A DNA stretch of 64,000 nt from Sphingosinicella terrae (GCF_003347635.1 NZ_QDFY01000001.1:310001-374000), one strand, 5' to 3'; positions 18,369-26,758 are shown, counted from the first letter of the stretch. The notes: generated by a model from the sequence alone, not told the origin. Numbers and translations are program-made.

Positions 18369-19271
18369 ATGAGCCGAGTGACCGAAATCCGCTATGTCGG
18401 CTACGGCGTCGAGAATTTCGACGCGGAGCGGAAATTCTACGCCGACGACTGGGGCCTGGTCGAGGTCGCCGCCGAAGAGGGCCTCGCCTGGTTCAAGACG
18501 CACGGCCATGACGAGCATCATGTCCTGCGGCTGCATGCGAGCGGGACCAACTGCATCGAGGTGATCGCGCTCGCCGCCGACAGCCGGGAGGATGTCGAGA
18601 CGCTGCATCGGCGCGTTGCCGAAGCGGCATGCACCATCGTCCACGCCCCCCGGGACCTGACGTCGCCGGGCGGGGGCTACGGCTTCCGCTTCTTCTCGCC
18701 CGACGGCCTGCCGTTCGAGGTCTCGGCCGACGTAGCGCCGCTCGACAAGAGGGCGATGGCGCGCTGGGAGGGCATGCCGGTCAAGATCAGCCACATCGTT
18801 CTGCATTCGCCCGACCACAAGGCGATGGTGAAGTTCTTCACCGACGTGCTGGGCTTCCGGGTGTCCGACTGGCTCGGCGACTTCATGTGCTTCCTGAGGT
18901 GCAACTCGGCGCATCACCGGATCGCCCTGCTGCCCGGGCCGCCCTGCCTCAACCATGTCGCCTACGACATGCTGACGGTCGACGACATGATGCGCGGCGC
19001 CAACCGGTTGCGGAAGAGCGGCACCGACCTGCGCTGGGGACCGGGCCGGCACACCGCCGGCAACAATACGTTCAGCTATTTCTGCACGCCCAATGGCTTC
19101 GCCGTCGAATATACCGCTGAGCTGGAGGAGGTCGATTTCGAGCATCACCAGGACCGGGTGTACGAGCCGGCGCCCTTGGTGATGGACCAATGGGGCGTGG
19201 GCACGGGCGGGCCGCAGACCATGCCCAAGCCCGAGGCCGATCCCTGCCTGTTCCGGCCGGCGGGGATCTGA
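18369..19271 (+). CDS. Type I extradiol ring-cleavage dioxygenase (VOC fold)
   Basis: A 300-residue, two-domain VOC protein of the 2,3-dihydroxybiphenyl/catechol 2,3-dioxygenase type. The C-terminal domain holds the full Fe(II) facial triad: His142 (KISHIVLHSPD), His196 (LNHVAYDM) and Glu247 (FAVEYTAEL). The context of each residue is typical for the class. It should insert O2 next to a vicinal diol and open the ring (meta cleavage). The ATG at 18369 has AAGGA upstream; a GTG immediately before it is less likely. The next gene begins 3 bp after its stop. Confidence 0.88.
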   Translation: MSRVTEIRYVGYGVENFDAERKFYADDWGLVEVAAEEGLAWFKTHGHDEHHVLRLHASGTNCIEVIALAADSREDVETLHRRVAEAACTIVHAPRDLTSPGGGYGFRFFSPDGLPFEVSADVAPLDKRAMARWEGMPVKISHIVLHSPDHKAMVKFFTDVLGFRVSDWLGDFMCFLRCNSAHHRIALLPGPPCLNHVAYDMLTVDDMMRGANRLRKSGTDLRWGPGRHTAGNNTFSYFCTPNGFAVEYTAELEEVDFEHHQDRVYEPAPLVMDQWGVGTGGPQTMPKPEADPCLFRPAGI

Positions 19272-19274
19272 CGC

Positions 19275-20432
19275 GTGGCCCTGTTCGAGTATTTTCCGAA
19301 CTATATCTGGAACCTGTCCGTCGCGATCGCGATGGAGAGCGGCGCGCAGATCGGCGAGATCATCGACATGTGCCGGCCGATCAAGGATGCGGCGGACAGT
19401 GGCGCCGATGCCGGCACGCCCCAGTTCATGGCGCAATGGGTGGCGATGGCGGACAGGCTGATCGCGCTGGCGGACGAGGACGAGGCGCAGGGACGCGCCT
19501 TCTCCGCGTCGGACAAGCTCGAGCGCGCCGCCCTCTACACGCTCGTCGCCGAGCGGATGCAGGGGCACGGGCACCCCGGCCGGCCGGAAACCTACAAGCG
19601 GGCGCGCGAGGCGTTCGATCGGTCGACCGGGCTCGGCCGGATCAATCGCGAGCGCGTGGAGATCCCGCTCGACCAGGGGACGATGCCGGCGCTCTACACG
19701 CGGGCGGCGGGGGAAGGGCCGCACCCGGTCGTGGTCTATTGCAATGGCCTCGACAGCTGCAAGGAGCTGCTCTTCTGGTCGCGGCTGCCGGAGGCGCTGG
19801 CGCGGCGGGGCATCTCCACGCTCTGCGTCGACCAGCCCGGCACCGGGGAGGCGCTCCGGCTGCAGGGACTGCCGGCGATCCCCCATAGCGAGCTCTGGGC
19901 GTCGAAGGCGATCGACTGGCTTGAAGGGCGGCCGGAAGCCGATGCCGCGCGAATCGGGATGACCGGCATCTCGCTGGGCGGGCATTTCGCGCCGCGGGCG
20001 GTCGCCTACGAGCCCCGCTTCGCCAGCGGCGCCTGCTGGGGCGCGAACCACAATTGGGCCGAAGTGCAGCAGAAGAGGCTCAGGCGCGAAGGCGAGAATC
20101 CGGTGCCGCATTACTGGAACCATGTGATGTGGGTGTTCGGCGCGAGCGATATGGCGGATTTCCAGCGCAAGAGCGCCGACATGAACCTCAACGGGCACAT
20201 GGACCGGATCAAGGTGCCGTTCCTGGTCACCCACGGCGCCAGCGATCGCCAGATCAGCGTCGACTATGCGCATCAGGCCTACGAGCAGCTGGTCAACGCG
20301 CCGCGGCGCGAGCTCAAGATCTTCACCGAACGCGAAGGCGGGGTCGAGCATGTCGGCGCCGACAACATGGCGTTCGGCCGCGACTATATCGCCGACTGGT
20401 TCGCCGAGACGCTGGGCGGCCGCACGGCGTGA
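19275..20432 (+). CDS. Alpha/beta hydrolase, DHPON-hydrolase/Ayg1-like C-C hydrolase
   Basis: A 385-residue alpha/beta hydrolase with a helical N-terminal domain of about 130 residues, the form of 2,6-dihydroxypseudooxynicotine hydrolase and fungal Ayg1-type enzymes, which cleave C-C bonds in polyketide or diketone compounds. The triad is visible: Ser233 (GISLGGHFAP), Asp324 (GASDRQ) and His359 (GVEHVGADN). As it directly follows the extradiol dioxygenase gene, it is a good candidate for hydrolysing the ring-fission product. The start is GTG at 19275. The 3' end overlaps the next gene by 4 bp (GTGA). Confidence 0.82.
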   Translation: MALFEYFPNYIWNLSVAIAMESGAQIGEIIDMCRPIKDAADSGADAGTPQFMAQWVAMADRLIALADEDEAQGRAFSASDKLERAALYTLVAERMQGHGHPGRPETYKRAREAFDRSTGLGRINRERVEIPLDQGTMPALYTRAAGEGPHPVVVYCNGLDSCKELLFWSRLPEALARRGISTLCVDQPGTGEALRLQGLPAIPHSELWASKAIDWLEGRPEADAARIGMTGISLGGHFAPRAVAYEPRFASGACWGANHNWAEVQQKRLRREGENPVPHYWNHVMWVFGASDMADFQRKSADMNLNGHMDRIKVPFLVTHGASDRQISVDYAHQAYEQLVNAPRRELKIFTEREGGVEHVGADNMAFGRDYIADWFAETLGGRTA

Positions 20433-20887
20433 GCGCGCTGGCCGGCAGCCCGCCGCCGACCGACCTGCGGATCGGCCGGGAGGCGTTGGTCAGCGGCGCG
20501 ATCAATGCCGTCCTCAGCCTCGCCTTCTTCCTGCTCGCGTTCGACGCCTGGCAGGCGGTCGCGGTCTGGGGCGTGGGCGGCTATGTCATGGATTTCCTGC
20601 CGCAGAGCTTCGCGATCGGGCTTATGGCGACCCTGGTGCCCGGGCTGCTGGCGCGGCGCAGGCTGGGGCGGACGCGTCGCGTGCCTTCGGCGGGGTCGGT
20701 GATGGCCCGTTCGCTGGCGCATGCGCTTCTTGCCCTGATGGTTGGGGGCGTCTTCTGGGCGGCGGCGGCGTGGATATCCGGGGGCGTGATGATGGGGTGG
20801 TCGCCCGCCTTGGCGATCAAGCTGATCTACGGCGGCGCGCTGGGCGCCGCCGTGACCGCGCTCAGTCTGCGGCGGATGCTGGGCTGA
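20429..20887 (+). CDS. Small four-helix membrane protein in catabolic cluster
   Basis: A 152-residue protein with about four transmembrane segments (near residues 22-40, 44-70, 88-112 and 118-142) and basic loops RRRLGRTRR between the second and third. No enzyme motif is seen and the family is not recognised. The GTG start overlaps the hydrolase stop codon (GTGA), so it is translated with the pathway genes. It could be an inner-membrane permease or an accessory factor. It is the least explained part of the cluster. Confidence 0.7.
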   Translation: MSALAGSPPPTDLRIGREALVSGAINAVLSLAFFLLAFDAWQAVAVWGVGGYVMDFLPQSFAIGLMATLVPGLLARRRLGRTRRVPSAGSVMARSLAHALLALMVGGVFWAAAAWISGGVMMGWSPALAIKLIYGGALGAAVTALSLRRMLG

Positions 20888-20902
20888 AAGAGGATGTAAC
20901 GA

Positions 20903-20927
20903 GATCCTCCCCTGCAAGGGGAGGATC
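20903..20927. repeat. Palindromic hairpin (CCTCCCC/GGGGAGG type), possible terminator
   Basis: Perfect 10-bp arms GATCCTCCCC and GGGGAGGATC around a TGCAA loop, between the membrane-protein and cupin genes. There is no T-run after it. The CCTCCCC core recurs around the DUF559 gene (28038-28061 and 28465-28488), and a CCCCTCCC core recurs near 23731 and 56661. In this place it may attenuate transcription within the cluster. Confidence 0.65.
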
Positions 20928-20950
20928 GGCAGTGTTCACGGGAGAATGAC

Positions 20951-21520
20951 ATGGAAACGAGAAAAGTCCGCCGCGTGATCACGGGGCACGATCCGGCGGG
21001 CCGGGCGATCATCCAGGAGGACGGGCCGGTGCCGCGGGTCCAGCGTATCGGCGGCGAGAGCGGGCCGGTGTTCCACGAGGTCTGGAACACGCGCGCCACG
21101 CCGGCGCCGATCGACGCCGCGTCGGGCGAGCCGGCCGAGGAGGGGATCAGGCTCGCCCCGCCGAAGAACGGCACCCGCATCCGCGTGCTCGACATCCCGC
21201 CCGACGATCCCGGCCTGGCGGAGACGACGGCCGAGCAGGCACGCGCCCATTTCGCCGAAGTCGGGGCCGCCGGGGCCGCCTCGCACAGCGGCGAAGGCTC
21301 GCGCCATGCCCACATGCACCGCACCGAGACGATCGACTATGGCATCGTGCTCGAAGGCGAGCTCGTCCTCATCATGGACGAGGGCGAGACAGTGGTGCGG
21401 GCCGGCGACATCGTCGTGCAGCGCGGCACCAACCATGGCTGGGCCAACCGCTCCGACCGGAACTGCCGGATCGCCTTCATCCTGATCGACGGCGAATATG
21501 ACGAAGCGCTGAGGAAGTAA
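20951..21520 (+). CDS. Cupin-domain protein
   Basis: A 189-residue single-cupin protein. The second half has the fold motifs: HAHMHRTETIDYGIVLEGEL (His residues and Glu of cupin motif 1, about residues 118-137) and RAGDIVVQRGTNHGWANRS (motif 2, about residues 154-172, His metal ligand). The N-terminal half is less conserved. It has the size of small cupins found in aromatic catabolic operons, and could be a dioxygenase, isomerase or decarboxylase; the fold alone does not decide. It follows a hairpin and precedes the FAH gene by 14 bp. Confidence 0.8.
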   Translation: METRKVRRVITGHDPAGRAIIQEDGPVPRVQRIGGESGPVFHEVWNTRATPAPIDAASGEPAEEGIRLAPPKNGTRIRVLDIPPDDPGLAETTAEQARAHFAEVGAAGAASHSGEGSRHAHMHRTETIDYGIVLEGELVLIMDEGETVVRAGDIVVQRGTNHGWANRSDRNCRIAFILIDGEYDEALRK

Positions 21521-21534
21521 GGGGAAAAGGTGCG

Positions 21535-22479
21535 ATGATCCTGGCGACGCTCAAGGACGGAACGCCGGACGGGCGGCTGATCCTCGTCTCGCCGTCTCAC
21601 GACCGCTACGCGCCGGCGCCGGTCGCGACGCTGCAGCAGGCGATCGAGCGCTGGGATTCCGTGGCGCCGGAGCTGTCGCGGATCGGCGACTTTCCAGACG
21701 CGCTCGACCCGCGGCGGCTGGCGGCGCCGCTGCCGCGCGCCTGGCAGTGGCTCGATGCCAGCGCCTATCCGGCGCATGGCGACCTCATGGACAAGGTGTT
21801 CGGCATAGAGAAGCCGAAGATCGACTTCCCCTTGATGTATCAGGGCGCGTCGGACCGCTTCTACGGCCCGAACGACGACGTGCCTTTTCCGTCCGAGGAT
21901 CTCGGCATCGACTTCGAGGGCGAGTTCGGCGTGATTGTCGATGCCGTGCCGATGGGCACGTCCGCCGAGGCGGCGATGGGGCACCTCAAGCTCATCGTGC
22001 AGATCAACGACTGGTCGCTGCGCGCGCTCGCCGGTCCGGAGATGCGAACCGGCTTCGGCTGGGTCTGGGCCAAGCCCCATTGCAGCATGGCGCCGTTCGC
22101 GGTGACGCCGGACGAGCTGGGCGAGCAGTGGCGCGACGGGCGGGTCTGCCTGGACCTTCACGTCGACTGGAACGGCGAGCGCTTCGGCGCCGCCAATGGC
22201 GCGCCGATGCAATATGGCTTCCACGAGCTGGTCGCCCGCGCCGCCCGCACCCGCGCCCTCGTCGCGGGAACGGTGATCGGCTCCGGCACCGTCTCGAATG
22301 CCAATTTCCGGGACGTCGGCTCATCCTGCATCGCCGAGCGGCGCGGCATCGAGATCGTCGACAGCGGCGAAGCGCGAACCGGCTTCATGCGCTTCGGCGA
22401 CCGGGTGCGGATGGAGGCCAGGACTCGCGACGGCCGATCGCTTTTCGGCGTCATCGACCAGCGGGTGGTCGGGGGCTGA
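21535..22479 (+). CDS. Fumarylacetoacetate hydrolase (FAH) family protein
   Basis: A 314-residue member of the FAH superfamily, with the metal-site pattern DLGIDFEGEFGVIVD (about residues 121-135, acidic ligands) and INDWSLRAL (about residues 158-166) followed by AKPHCSMAPFAV. These match the longer bacterial fumarylacetoacetase form. FAH enzymes hydrolyse or decarboxylate 2,4-diketo acids produced by ring cleavage. As the last gene of the cluster it probably splits the final diketo acid into central metabolites. A GGGGAAAAGG Shine-Dalgarno region precedes the ATG. Confidence 0.88.
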   Translation: MILATLKDGTPDGRLILVSPSHDRYAPAPVATLQQAIERWDSVAPELSRIGDFPDALDPRRLAAPLPRAWQWLDASAYPAHGDLMDKVFGIEKPKIDFPLMYQGASDRFYGPNDDVPFPSEDLGIDFEGEFGVIVDAVPMGTSAEAAMGHLKLIVQINDWSLRALAGPEMRTGFGWVWAKPHCSMAPFAVTPDELGEQWRDGRVCLDLHVDWNGERFGAANGAPMQYGFHELVARAARTRALVAGTVIGSGTVSNANFRDVGSSCIAERRGIEIVDSGEARTGFMRFGDRVRMEARTRDGRSLFGVIDQRVVGG

Positions 22480-22542
22480 GGCGCGCTGCCGTCCGCGCGG
22501 CGGCGAAACGCCGTCGGCGAGCGCCGCGGGCCTCGCCAAGCC

Positions 22543-22716
22543 TCAGGTCACCTTTCGATAGGCGATGAAGCCGAGCGCGAACATGATCACGGCGATGATC
22601 ACCGCCAGCCAGAACAGGATCTTGGCGATGTCGATGAAGGCCCCGGCGAGGCCGCCAAAGCCAAGCACCGCCAGAACCAGGGCAATAACAGCGAAGATCA
22701 CGGCCCATTTCAGCAT
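22543..22716 (-). CDS. DUF1328 small membrane protein (YtjA-like)
   Basis: A 57-residue protein made almost entirely of two transmembrane helices (LKWAVIFAVIALVLAVLGF and AKILFWLAVIIAVIMFALGF) separated by GGLAGAFIDI, the exact plan of DUF1328/UPF0391 proteins. A GGAGG sequence lies 7 bp before the ATG at 22716. The function is unknown; such genes are common near stress loci in proteobacteria. It converges with the FAH gene, 63 bp apart. Confidence 0.9.
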   Translation of the reverse strand: MLKWAVIFAVIALVLAVLGFGGLAGAFIDIAKILFWLAVIIAVIMFALGFIAYRKVT

Positions 22717-22944
22717 TTTCCAGTCCTCCCGTTCAGCAAGATCGGCATCAAGAGGCCAGTGACCAGGCAAGCTTCGAGACGATGATCCCGGCCGCGCTGC
22801 CCATGAAACTCGAGCCTGTCTTCTTCCATTTCGTGCCAACGAGGCGGAGCGGCCTTGGTTCAGATATCGGGTTCGGGGGCGGACGACGTTCCTGCGGCGG
22901 CGGGCCGCTTGCCAAGCCGGCCCAGGGGCGGCGATAGACGGGCC

Positions 22945-23706
22945 ATGTGTGTCTTGGCCTTCGCATGGTGCGCACATCCCCGCTGGCGGCTGGTTGCGGC
23001 CGGCAATCGCGACGAGCTTCATGCCAGGCCGGCCGACCCGCTGGCACGCTGGGCGCGGCCGGACCGTCTGATCGCCGGACGCGACCGGCAGTCGGGCGGG
23101 ACATGGATGGGCGTGTCCGAGCTAGGATGGTTCGCCGTCGTCACCAACTTGCGCGGCTTCGGCACGCCGGAGCCAGGCCGCTCCTCGCGCGGCGCCCTCG
23201 TCACCGACCTTCTGGCCGGAGAGGGCCGGTTTGCCGATCCCGACCGGGCGGACCTTTCCACGTTCAACCCGTTCAACCTGATCTTCGCCGATGCCGGCGA
23301 GGCGCGCTTCCTCTCCAACCGGCCCGAAACCCTCCGCAGCCGGCTGGCGCCGGGGATTTACGGTCTGTCCAACGGTGCGCTCGACGAGCCCTGGCCGAAG
23401 ACCTTGCGGCTGAAGGCGATCCTGCTCGACTGGATCGTCGGCGGCGCCGCAGGCCCGGAAGCTCTGCTCGAGGGCCTTGGCGAAGAGAGACTGCCGGATG
23501 TCGGGATCGCTTCGGCGGTGCCGTCGGATGCGCCCTTCGAGCCGGCCCAGTCGCCGATCTTCATCCGCCACCCCGTCTACGGGACAAGGTGCAGCACCGT
23601 CGTGGCGGTGGACACGGAGGGCCGGGGGACGATCGTCGAGCGCCGCTTCGACGCCGCTGGAGAGACGGTGGGGGAGACGGCGCTGGACTTCTCCTGGGCC
23701 GGCTAG
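22945..23706 (+). CDS. NRDE-family (TANGO2-like) protein
   Basis: A 253-residue protein opening with MCVLAFAW and AAGNRDELHARPA; the NRDE motif (about residues 23-26) with an N-terminal Cys2 is the mark of the TANGO2/NRDE family. SGGTWMG, FNLIFAD and LSNGALDEPWPK are further family blocks. Members are thought to act on haem or lipid handling, but no reaction is established. The frame is open further upstream, but a Met-Cys start fits the family, so the ATG at 22945 is chosen. It faces the SDR gene across a hairpin. Confidence 0.88.
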   Translation: MCVLAFAWCAHPRWRLVAAGNRDELHARPADPLARWARPDRLIAGRDRQSGGTWMGVSELGWFAVVTNLRGFGTPEPGRSSRGALVTDLLAGEGRFADPDRADLSTFNPFNLIFADAGEARFLSNRPETLRSRLAPGIYGLSNGALDEPWPKTLRLKAILLDWIVGGAAGPEALLEGLGEERLPDVGIASAVPSDAPFEPAQSPIFIRHPVYGTRCSTVVAVDTEGRGTIVERRFDAAGETVGETALDFSWAG

Positions 23707-23730
23707 GCCGTTCGCGCCGGCCGCCGGCGA

Positions 23731-23753
23731 TGCCCCTCCCGCAGGGAGGGGCA
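23731..23753. terminator. Bidirectional hairpin between convergent genes
   Basis: Perfect 10-bp arms TGCCCCTCCC and GGGAGGGGCA with a GCA loop, in the 54-bp gap between the NRDE gene (plus) and SDR gene (minus). The symmetry and location suit a shared terminator, though a T-run is lacking on either side. Its CCCCTCCC core is like the repeat hairpins listed elsewhere in this window. Confidence 0.55.
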
Positions 23754-23760
23754 CCTTGGC

Positions 23761-24486
23761 TCACATGTCCGCGGCGGTCGGGCGGACGATGATCTCGTTG
23801 ACGTCGACGCCGTCCGGCTGCTCGAGGGCGAAGCGGATGGCGCGGGCGATGGCGTCGGGAGTCAGCGCCTTCTTGCGCCATTGCTGGAGGCCGGCCGCCA
23901 CGTCCGGATCGGTGATGTCGTGGCCGAGCTCCGTATCGACGACGCCGGGCGAGATGATCGTCGCGCGAATCTCGTCATGCTCCTGGCGCAAGCCCTCGGT
24001 GATCGCCCAGACCGCAAATTTGGTGCCGCAATAGACCGCCGCCGTCGGCAGCACGATGTGGGCGCCGACCGAGGCGACGTTGACGAAGTGGCCCGAGCGC
24101 CGAGCGAGGAAGCGCGGCAGCAAGGCGGCGATGCCGTTGAGGACGCCGTGGATGTTGACGTCGATCATCCGCTTCCACTCGTCGCGTTTCAGGGCGGCGA
24201 GCGGCGACAAGGGCATGATCCCGGCATTGTTGACCAGCGCATCGACGCGGCCGAACCGGGCCTCGGCGGCCGCGGCAAAGGCATCGAAGCTGGCGGGGTC
24301 GGCGACGTCGAGCGCGTGCCAGGCGACCTTCTCGCCCAGCTCCTCCGCCAGCGCCTGGAGCCGCTCGGTCCGGCGGGCGCCGATGAACAGCCGTGCGCCG
24401 GCCGCGGCGAGCTCGCGGACGGTCGCTTCGCCGATGCCGCTCGAGGCACCGGTGACGAGTACGATCCTGTCGGTGATTCCAGTCAT
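23761..24486 (-). CDS. Short-chain dehydrogenase/reductase (SDR)
   Basis: A 241-residue classical SDR: the nucleotide-binding TGASSGIG (residues 12-19), the NNAG motif (LVNNAGIMP), catalytic Ser (NVASVGAHI), and YxxxK in YCGTKFA (about residues 156-162), all in normal spacing. It should reduce or oxidise a small carbonyl or alcohol with NAD(P). The ATG at 24486 has AAGGAG 5 bp upstream; the longer frame to 24672 runs into the divergent promoter. Divergence from an AraC gene with a palindrome between suggests regulation by it. Confidence 0.9.
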   Translation of the reverse strand: MTGITDRIVLVTGASSGIGEATVRELAAAGARLFIGARRTERLQALAEELGEKVAWHALDVADPASFDAFAAAAEARFGRVDALVNNAGIMPLSPLAALKRDEWKRMIDVNIHGVLNGIAALLPRFLARRSGHFVNVASVGAHIVLPTAAVYCGTKFAVWAITEGLRQEHDEIRATIISPGVVDTELGHDITDPDVAAGLQQWRKKALTPDAIARAIRFALEQPDGVDVNEIIVRPTAADM

Positions 24487-24500
24487 GGTCACTCCTTTCG

Positions 24501-24517
24501 TTCGGGGTGACCCCGAA
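24501..24517. promoter_or_regulatory. Palindrome in SDR/araC-like intergenic region
   Basis: TTCGGGG (24501-24507) and CCCCGAA (24511-24517) are perfect 7-bp arms around TGA, just upstream of the SDR ribosome-binding site. It could be an operator or a 5'-UTR hairpin of the SDR mRNA. AraC proteins usually bind direct repeats, so the partner is uncertain. Confidence 0.4.
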
Positions 24518-24630
24518 ATGCCTCCCAAGGAGCGGGAAGCGTTAGAGCGATCGGCCGGATTGCTTGCACGATCCTCCAATTCGCGCGGGCCAAGCTTGCG
24601 GAATTGCTCGGCGGCGTGAGAAGCAAGAGC

Positions 24631-25527
24631 ATGGAAAGCCTCTCCCAACTTGCCGCGCTCATCCGGCGCCACGCACCTGATCCAGGGGTAAGCGGAACCC
24701 GGATGAGCCGGCTATGGCTGGTCCGATCCGATCATCCCACCGTGCCGGTGCCCGCCGTCTACGAAGCCTCGCTTTGCCTGATCGCCCAGGGCTCCAAGCG
24801 CGTATCGATCGGCGACCACAGCCTCGTCTACGACGCCTCGCGCTATCTGCTGGTGTCCGTCGACCTGCCGCTGGTCGGGCATGTGATCGAGGCGAGCCCG
24901 AGCGAGCCCTATCTATGCTGCAAGGTCGATCTCGACCTGGCGGCGCTGGCCGACCTGGTCATCGCCGAGGGCCGAAAGCCGCGACCGGCGGACCTGCCGG
25001 CGCTGGCGGTCTATCCGGGCGATCCCGACCTGGTCGATGCGGTCTGCCGGCTGGTCAAGCTGCTCGACCGGCCGGAGAGCATCGCCGCGCTGGCACCTTT
25101 GATCGAGCGCGAGATCCTCTACCGGCTGCTCGACGGGCCGCACGGGGCGATGCTGCGGCATATGGCGGCGGCGGACAGCCGCCTCGCCCGGGTCGCCCGC
25201 GCCATCGCCTGGATCCGCAGCCGCTTTCGCGACGCGCTGCGCATCGACGAAGTCGCCGCGGCCGCGGGGATGAGCGCTTCCTCGCTGCATGCGCATTTCA
25301 AGGCGGTGACGAGGATGACGCCGCTCGAATATCAGAAGCAGCTGCGCCTCCAGGAGGCGCGGCGGCTGATGCTGGCCGGCGGCGCCAATGCCGGATCGGC
25401 TGGCTTCGCCGTCGGCTATGACAGCCCGTCGCAGTTCAGCCGCGAATATCGCCGCCTGTTCGGCGCGCCGCCGCGGCGCGACATCGAGCGTCTGCAGGCG
25501 GGGGAGGATTATGTGGGCGCGGTGTGA
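24631..25527 (+). CDS. AraC-family transcriptional regulator
   Basis: A 298-residue regulator with an N-terminal AraC_N cupin-like domain (about residues 20-180: ASLCLIAQGSKRVSIGD, YDASRYLLVSVDLPL) and a C-terminal double HTH (about residues 200-290: ALRIDEVAAAAGMSASSLHAHF, then AGFAVGYDSPSQFSREYRRLFG). The domain pair is that of the YqhC-like AraC regulators often placed beside a dehydrogenase gene whose substrate they sense. Here the divergent SDR is the likely target. The frame opens at TTG 24604; the ATG at 24631 is preferred. Confidence 0.88.
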   Translation: MESLSQLAALIRRHAPDPGVSGTRMSRLWLVRSDHPTVPVPAVYEASLCLIAQGSKRVSIGDHSLVYDASRYLLVSVDLPLVGHVIEASPSEPYLCCKVDLDLAALADLVIAEGRKPRPADLPALAVYPGDPDLVDAVCRLVKLLDRPESIAALAPLIEREILYRLLDGPHGAMLRHMAAADSRLARVARAIAWIRSRFRDALRIDEVAAAAGMSASSLHAHFKAVTRMTPLEYQKQLRLQEARRLMLAGGANAGSAGFAVGYDSPSQFSREYRRLFGAPPRRDIERLQAGEDYVGAV

Positions 25528-25560
25528 GCGGCACGATCCGATCCGTCTGGCGCTGACGGA

Positions 25561-26694
25561 TCAAAAGCGGCGGCTGGCGATCGCGGCACCCTCGGCCAGG
25601 GCGGCGAGCTTCGCCCACACCACCTCCGGATCGAGGCCGCCGCTGCCGACATGGATGGAGAAGCCGCAATCGACGCCGGCGATGACGCGCTCGCGGCCGA
25701 CCAGGTTCGCGTATCGGGAGAGGCGCTGGGCGATGAGCTCGGGATGCTCGATATAGGTGGATTGGGGCTCGATCAGCCCGGGGACGAGGATCTTGTCCTC
25801 GGGCACCTTCACCGCCTCAAACAGAGCATGCTCGTGGGCGTGGCGGGGATTGGCGGCCTCGAACAGGATTGCAGACGGCTTCGCGGTCCAGACGATGTCG
25901 ATGATGTCGGCGAGCGGCACGTCGCAATGATGGGGCCCCGGATAATTGCCCCAGCACAGGTGCATGCGCAACCGATCGGCAGGGATGTTCGCCACCGCAT
26001 GGTTGAGCGCGGCGACGTGGAGGCCGATCGCGGTTCGAAACCCGGCGAGGTCGAGATGGGCATATTGGACGTGCCGGCCCATGGCGAGGTCGGGACAGTC
26101 GATCTGGAGCGTGATGCCGGCCGCCGCGATCGTCTCATATTCGTGCCGGAGGCCGTCGGCGAGCGCGAACAGATAGGATTCGTGATCGGGATAATATTCG
26201 TTGCGGAAGAAGAGGGCGGTGACGCCGGGCGAGGCCGCGCTCATGAAGGTCGGCCGGCCGGCGGCGGCGGCGACCAGGCGCTCGGCGTCCAGCCGGGGCG
26301 CCTCCATGTCGCGAACCGAGATCGGGCCGGTGCAGGCAGGCGCGCGCCGGCGGGCGCGGCCGGCATCGCCGAACACCTTTGCCCGTGTACCGGGAAAATC
26401 GTCGAGATCCTGGAAGCTGTAGCTGCCGCTCTCGCCGCCGAAGCCGTCGAGCCGGTCCTTGATGTAGGTGGCGTAGCTCGGCTTCGACATCTCGCCGTCG
26501 CCGACGATCGCAATGCCGGCGGCGACCTGGCGATCGACCATCAAGGCGACCGCCTCGGCCACCGCCCGGTCGAGCGCCTCGGCCTCGACCGGGACATCTT
26601 CCTCGCGCGCGAACATCATCCGCATCAGCCGCTCGGGGCGGGGGAGGCTGCCGGTATGGGTGGTGAGGAATCCGTCGCTGTTCGTCATCGCCAT
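25561..26694 (-). CDS. MetE C-terminal-domain-like methyltransferase
   Basis: A 377-residue protein equal to the catalytic half of cobalamin-independent methionine synthase, without the N-terminal domain (core-MetE). TTHTGSLPRP opens the TIM barrel, and zinc-site residues are visible: His and Cys in MHLCWGNYPGPHHCDV, Glu in ILFEAANPRH, and Cys in GVDCGFSIH. It should transfer a methyl group to or from a thiol such as homocysteine, but the donor in stand-alone core-MetE proteins varies and is unknown here. It is divergent from an unknown methyltransferase-like gene across a strong palindrome, suggesting one regulon. Confidence 0.85.
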   Translation of the reverse strand: MAMTNSDGFLTTHTGSLPRPERLMRMMFAREEDVPVEAEALDRAVAEAVALMVDRQVAAGIAIVGDGEMSKPSYATYIKDRLDGFGGESGSYSFQDLDDFPGTRAKVFGDAGRARRRAPACTGPISVRDMEAPRLDAERLVAAAAGRPTFMSAASPGVTALFFRNEYYPDHESYLFALADGLRHEYETIAAAGITLQIDCPDLAMGRHVQYAHLDLAGFRTAIGLHVAALNHAVANIPADRLRMHLCWGNYPGPHHCDVPLADIIDIVWTAKPSAILFEAANPRHAHEHALFEAVKVPEDKILVPGLIEPQSTYIEHPELIAQRLSRYANLVGRERVIAGVDCGFSIHVGSGGLDPEVVWAKLAALAEGAAIASRRF

Positions 26695-26758
26695 GTCCGC
26701 TCTCGCTCGAGCTCAGCCTAAGGGGCAGGCTGTCCTCTGGCCATCAGGCTAGAAGTTC

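Noticed and set aside
18234-20351. 705-codon minus-strand frame
   Set aside because: Antisense to the dioxygenase and hydrolase genes, both of which show complete active sites. It is His/Arg-rich without any fold signature.
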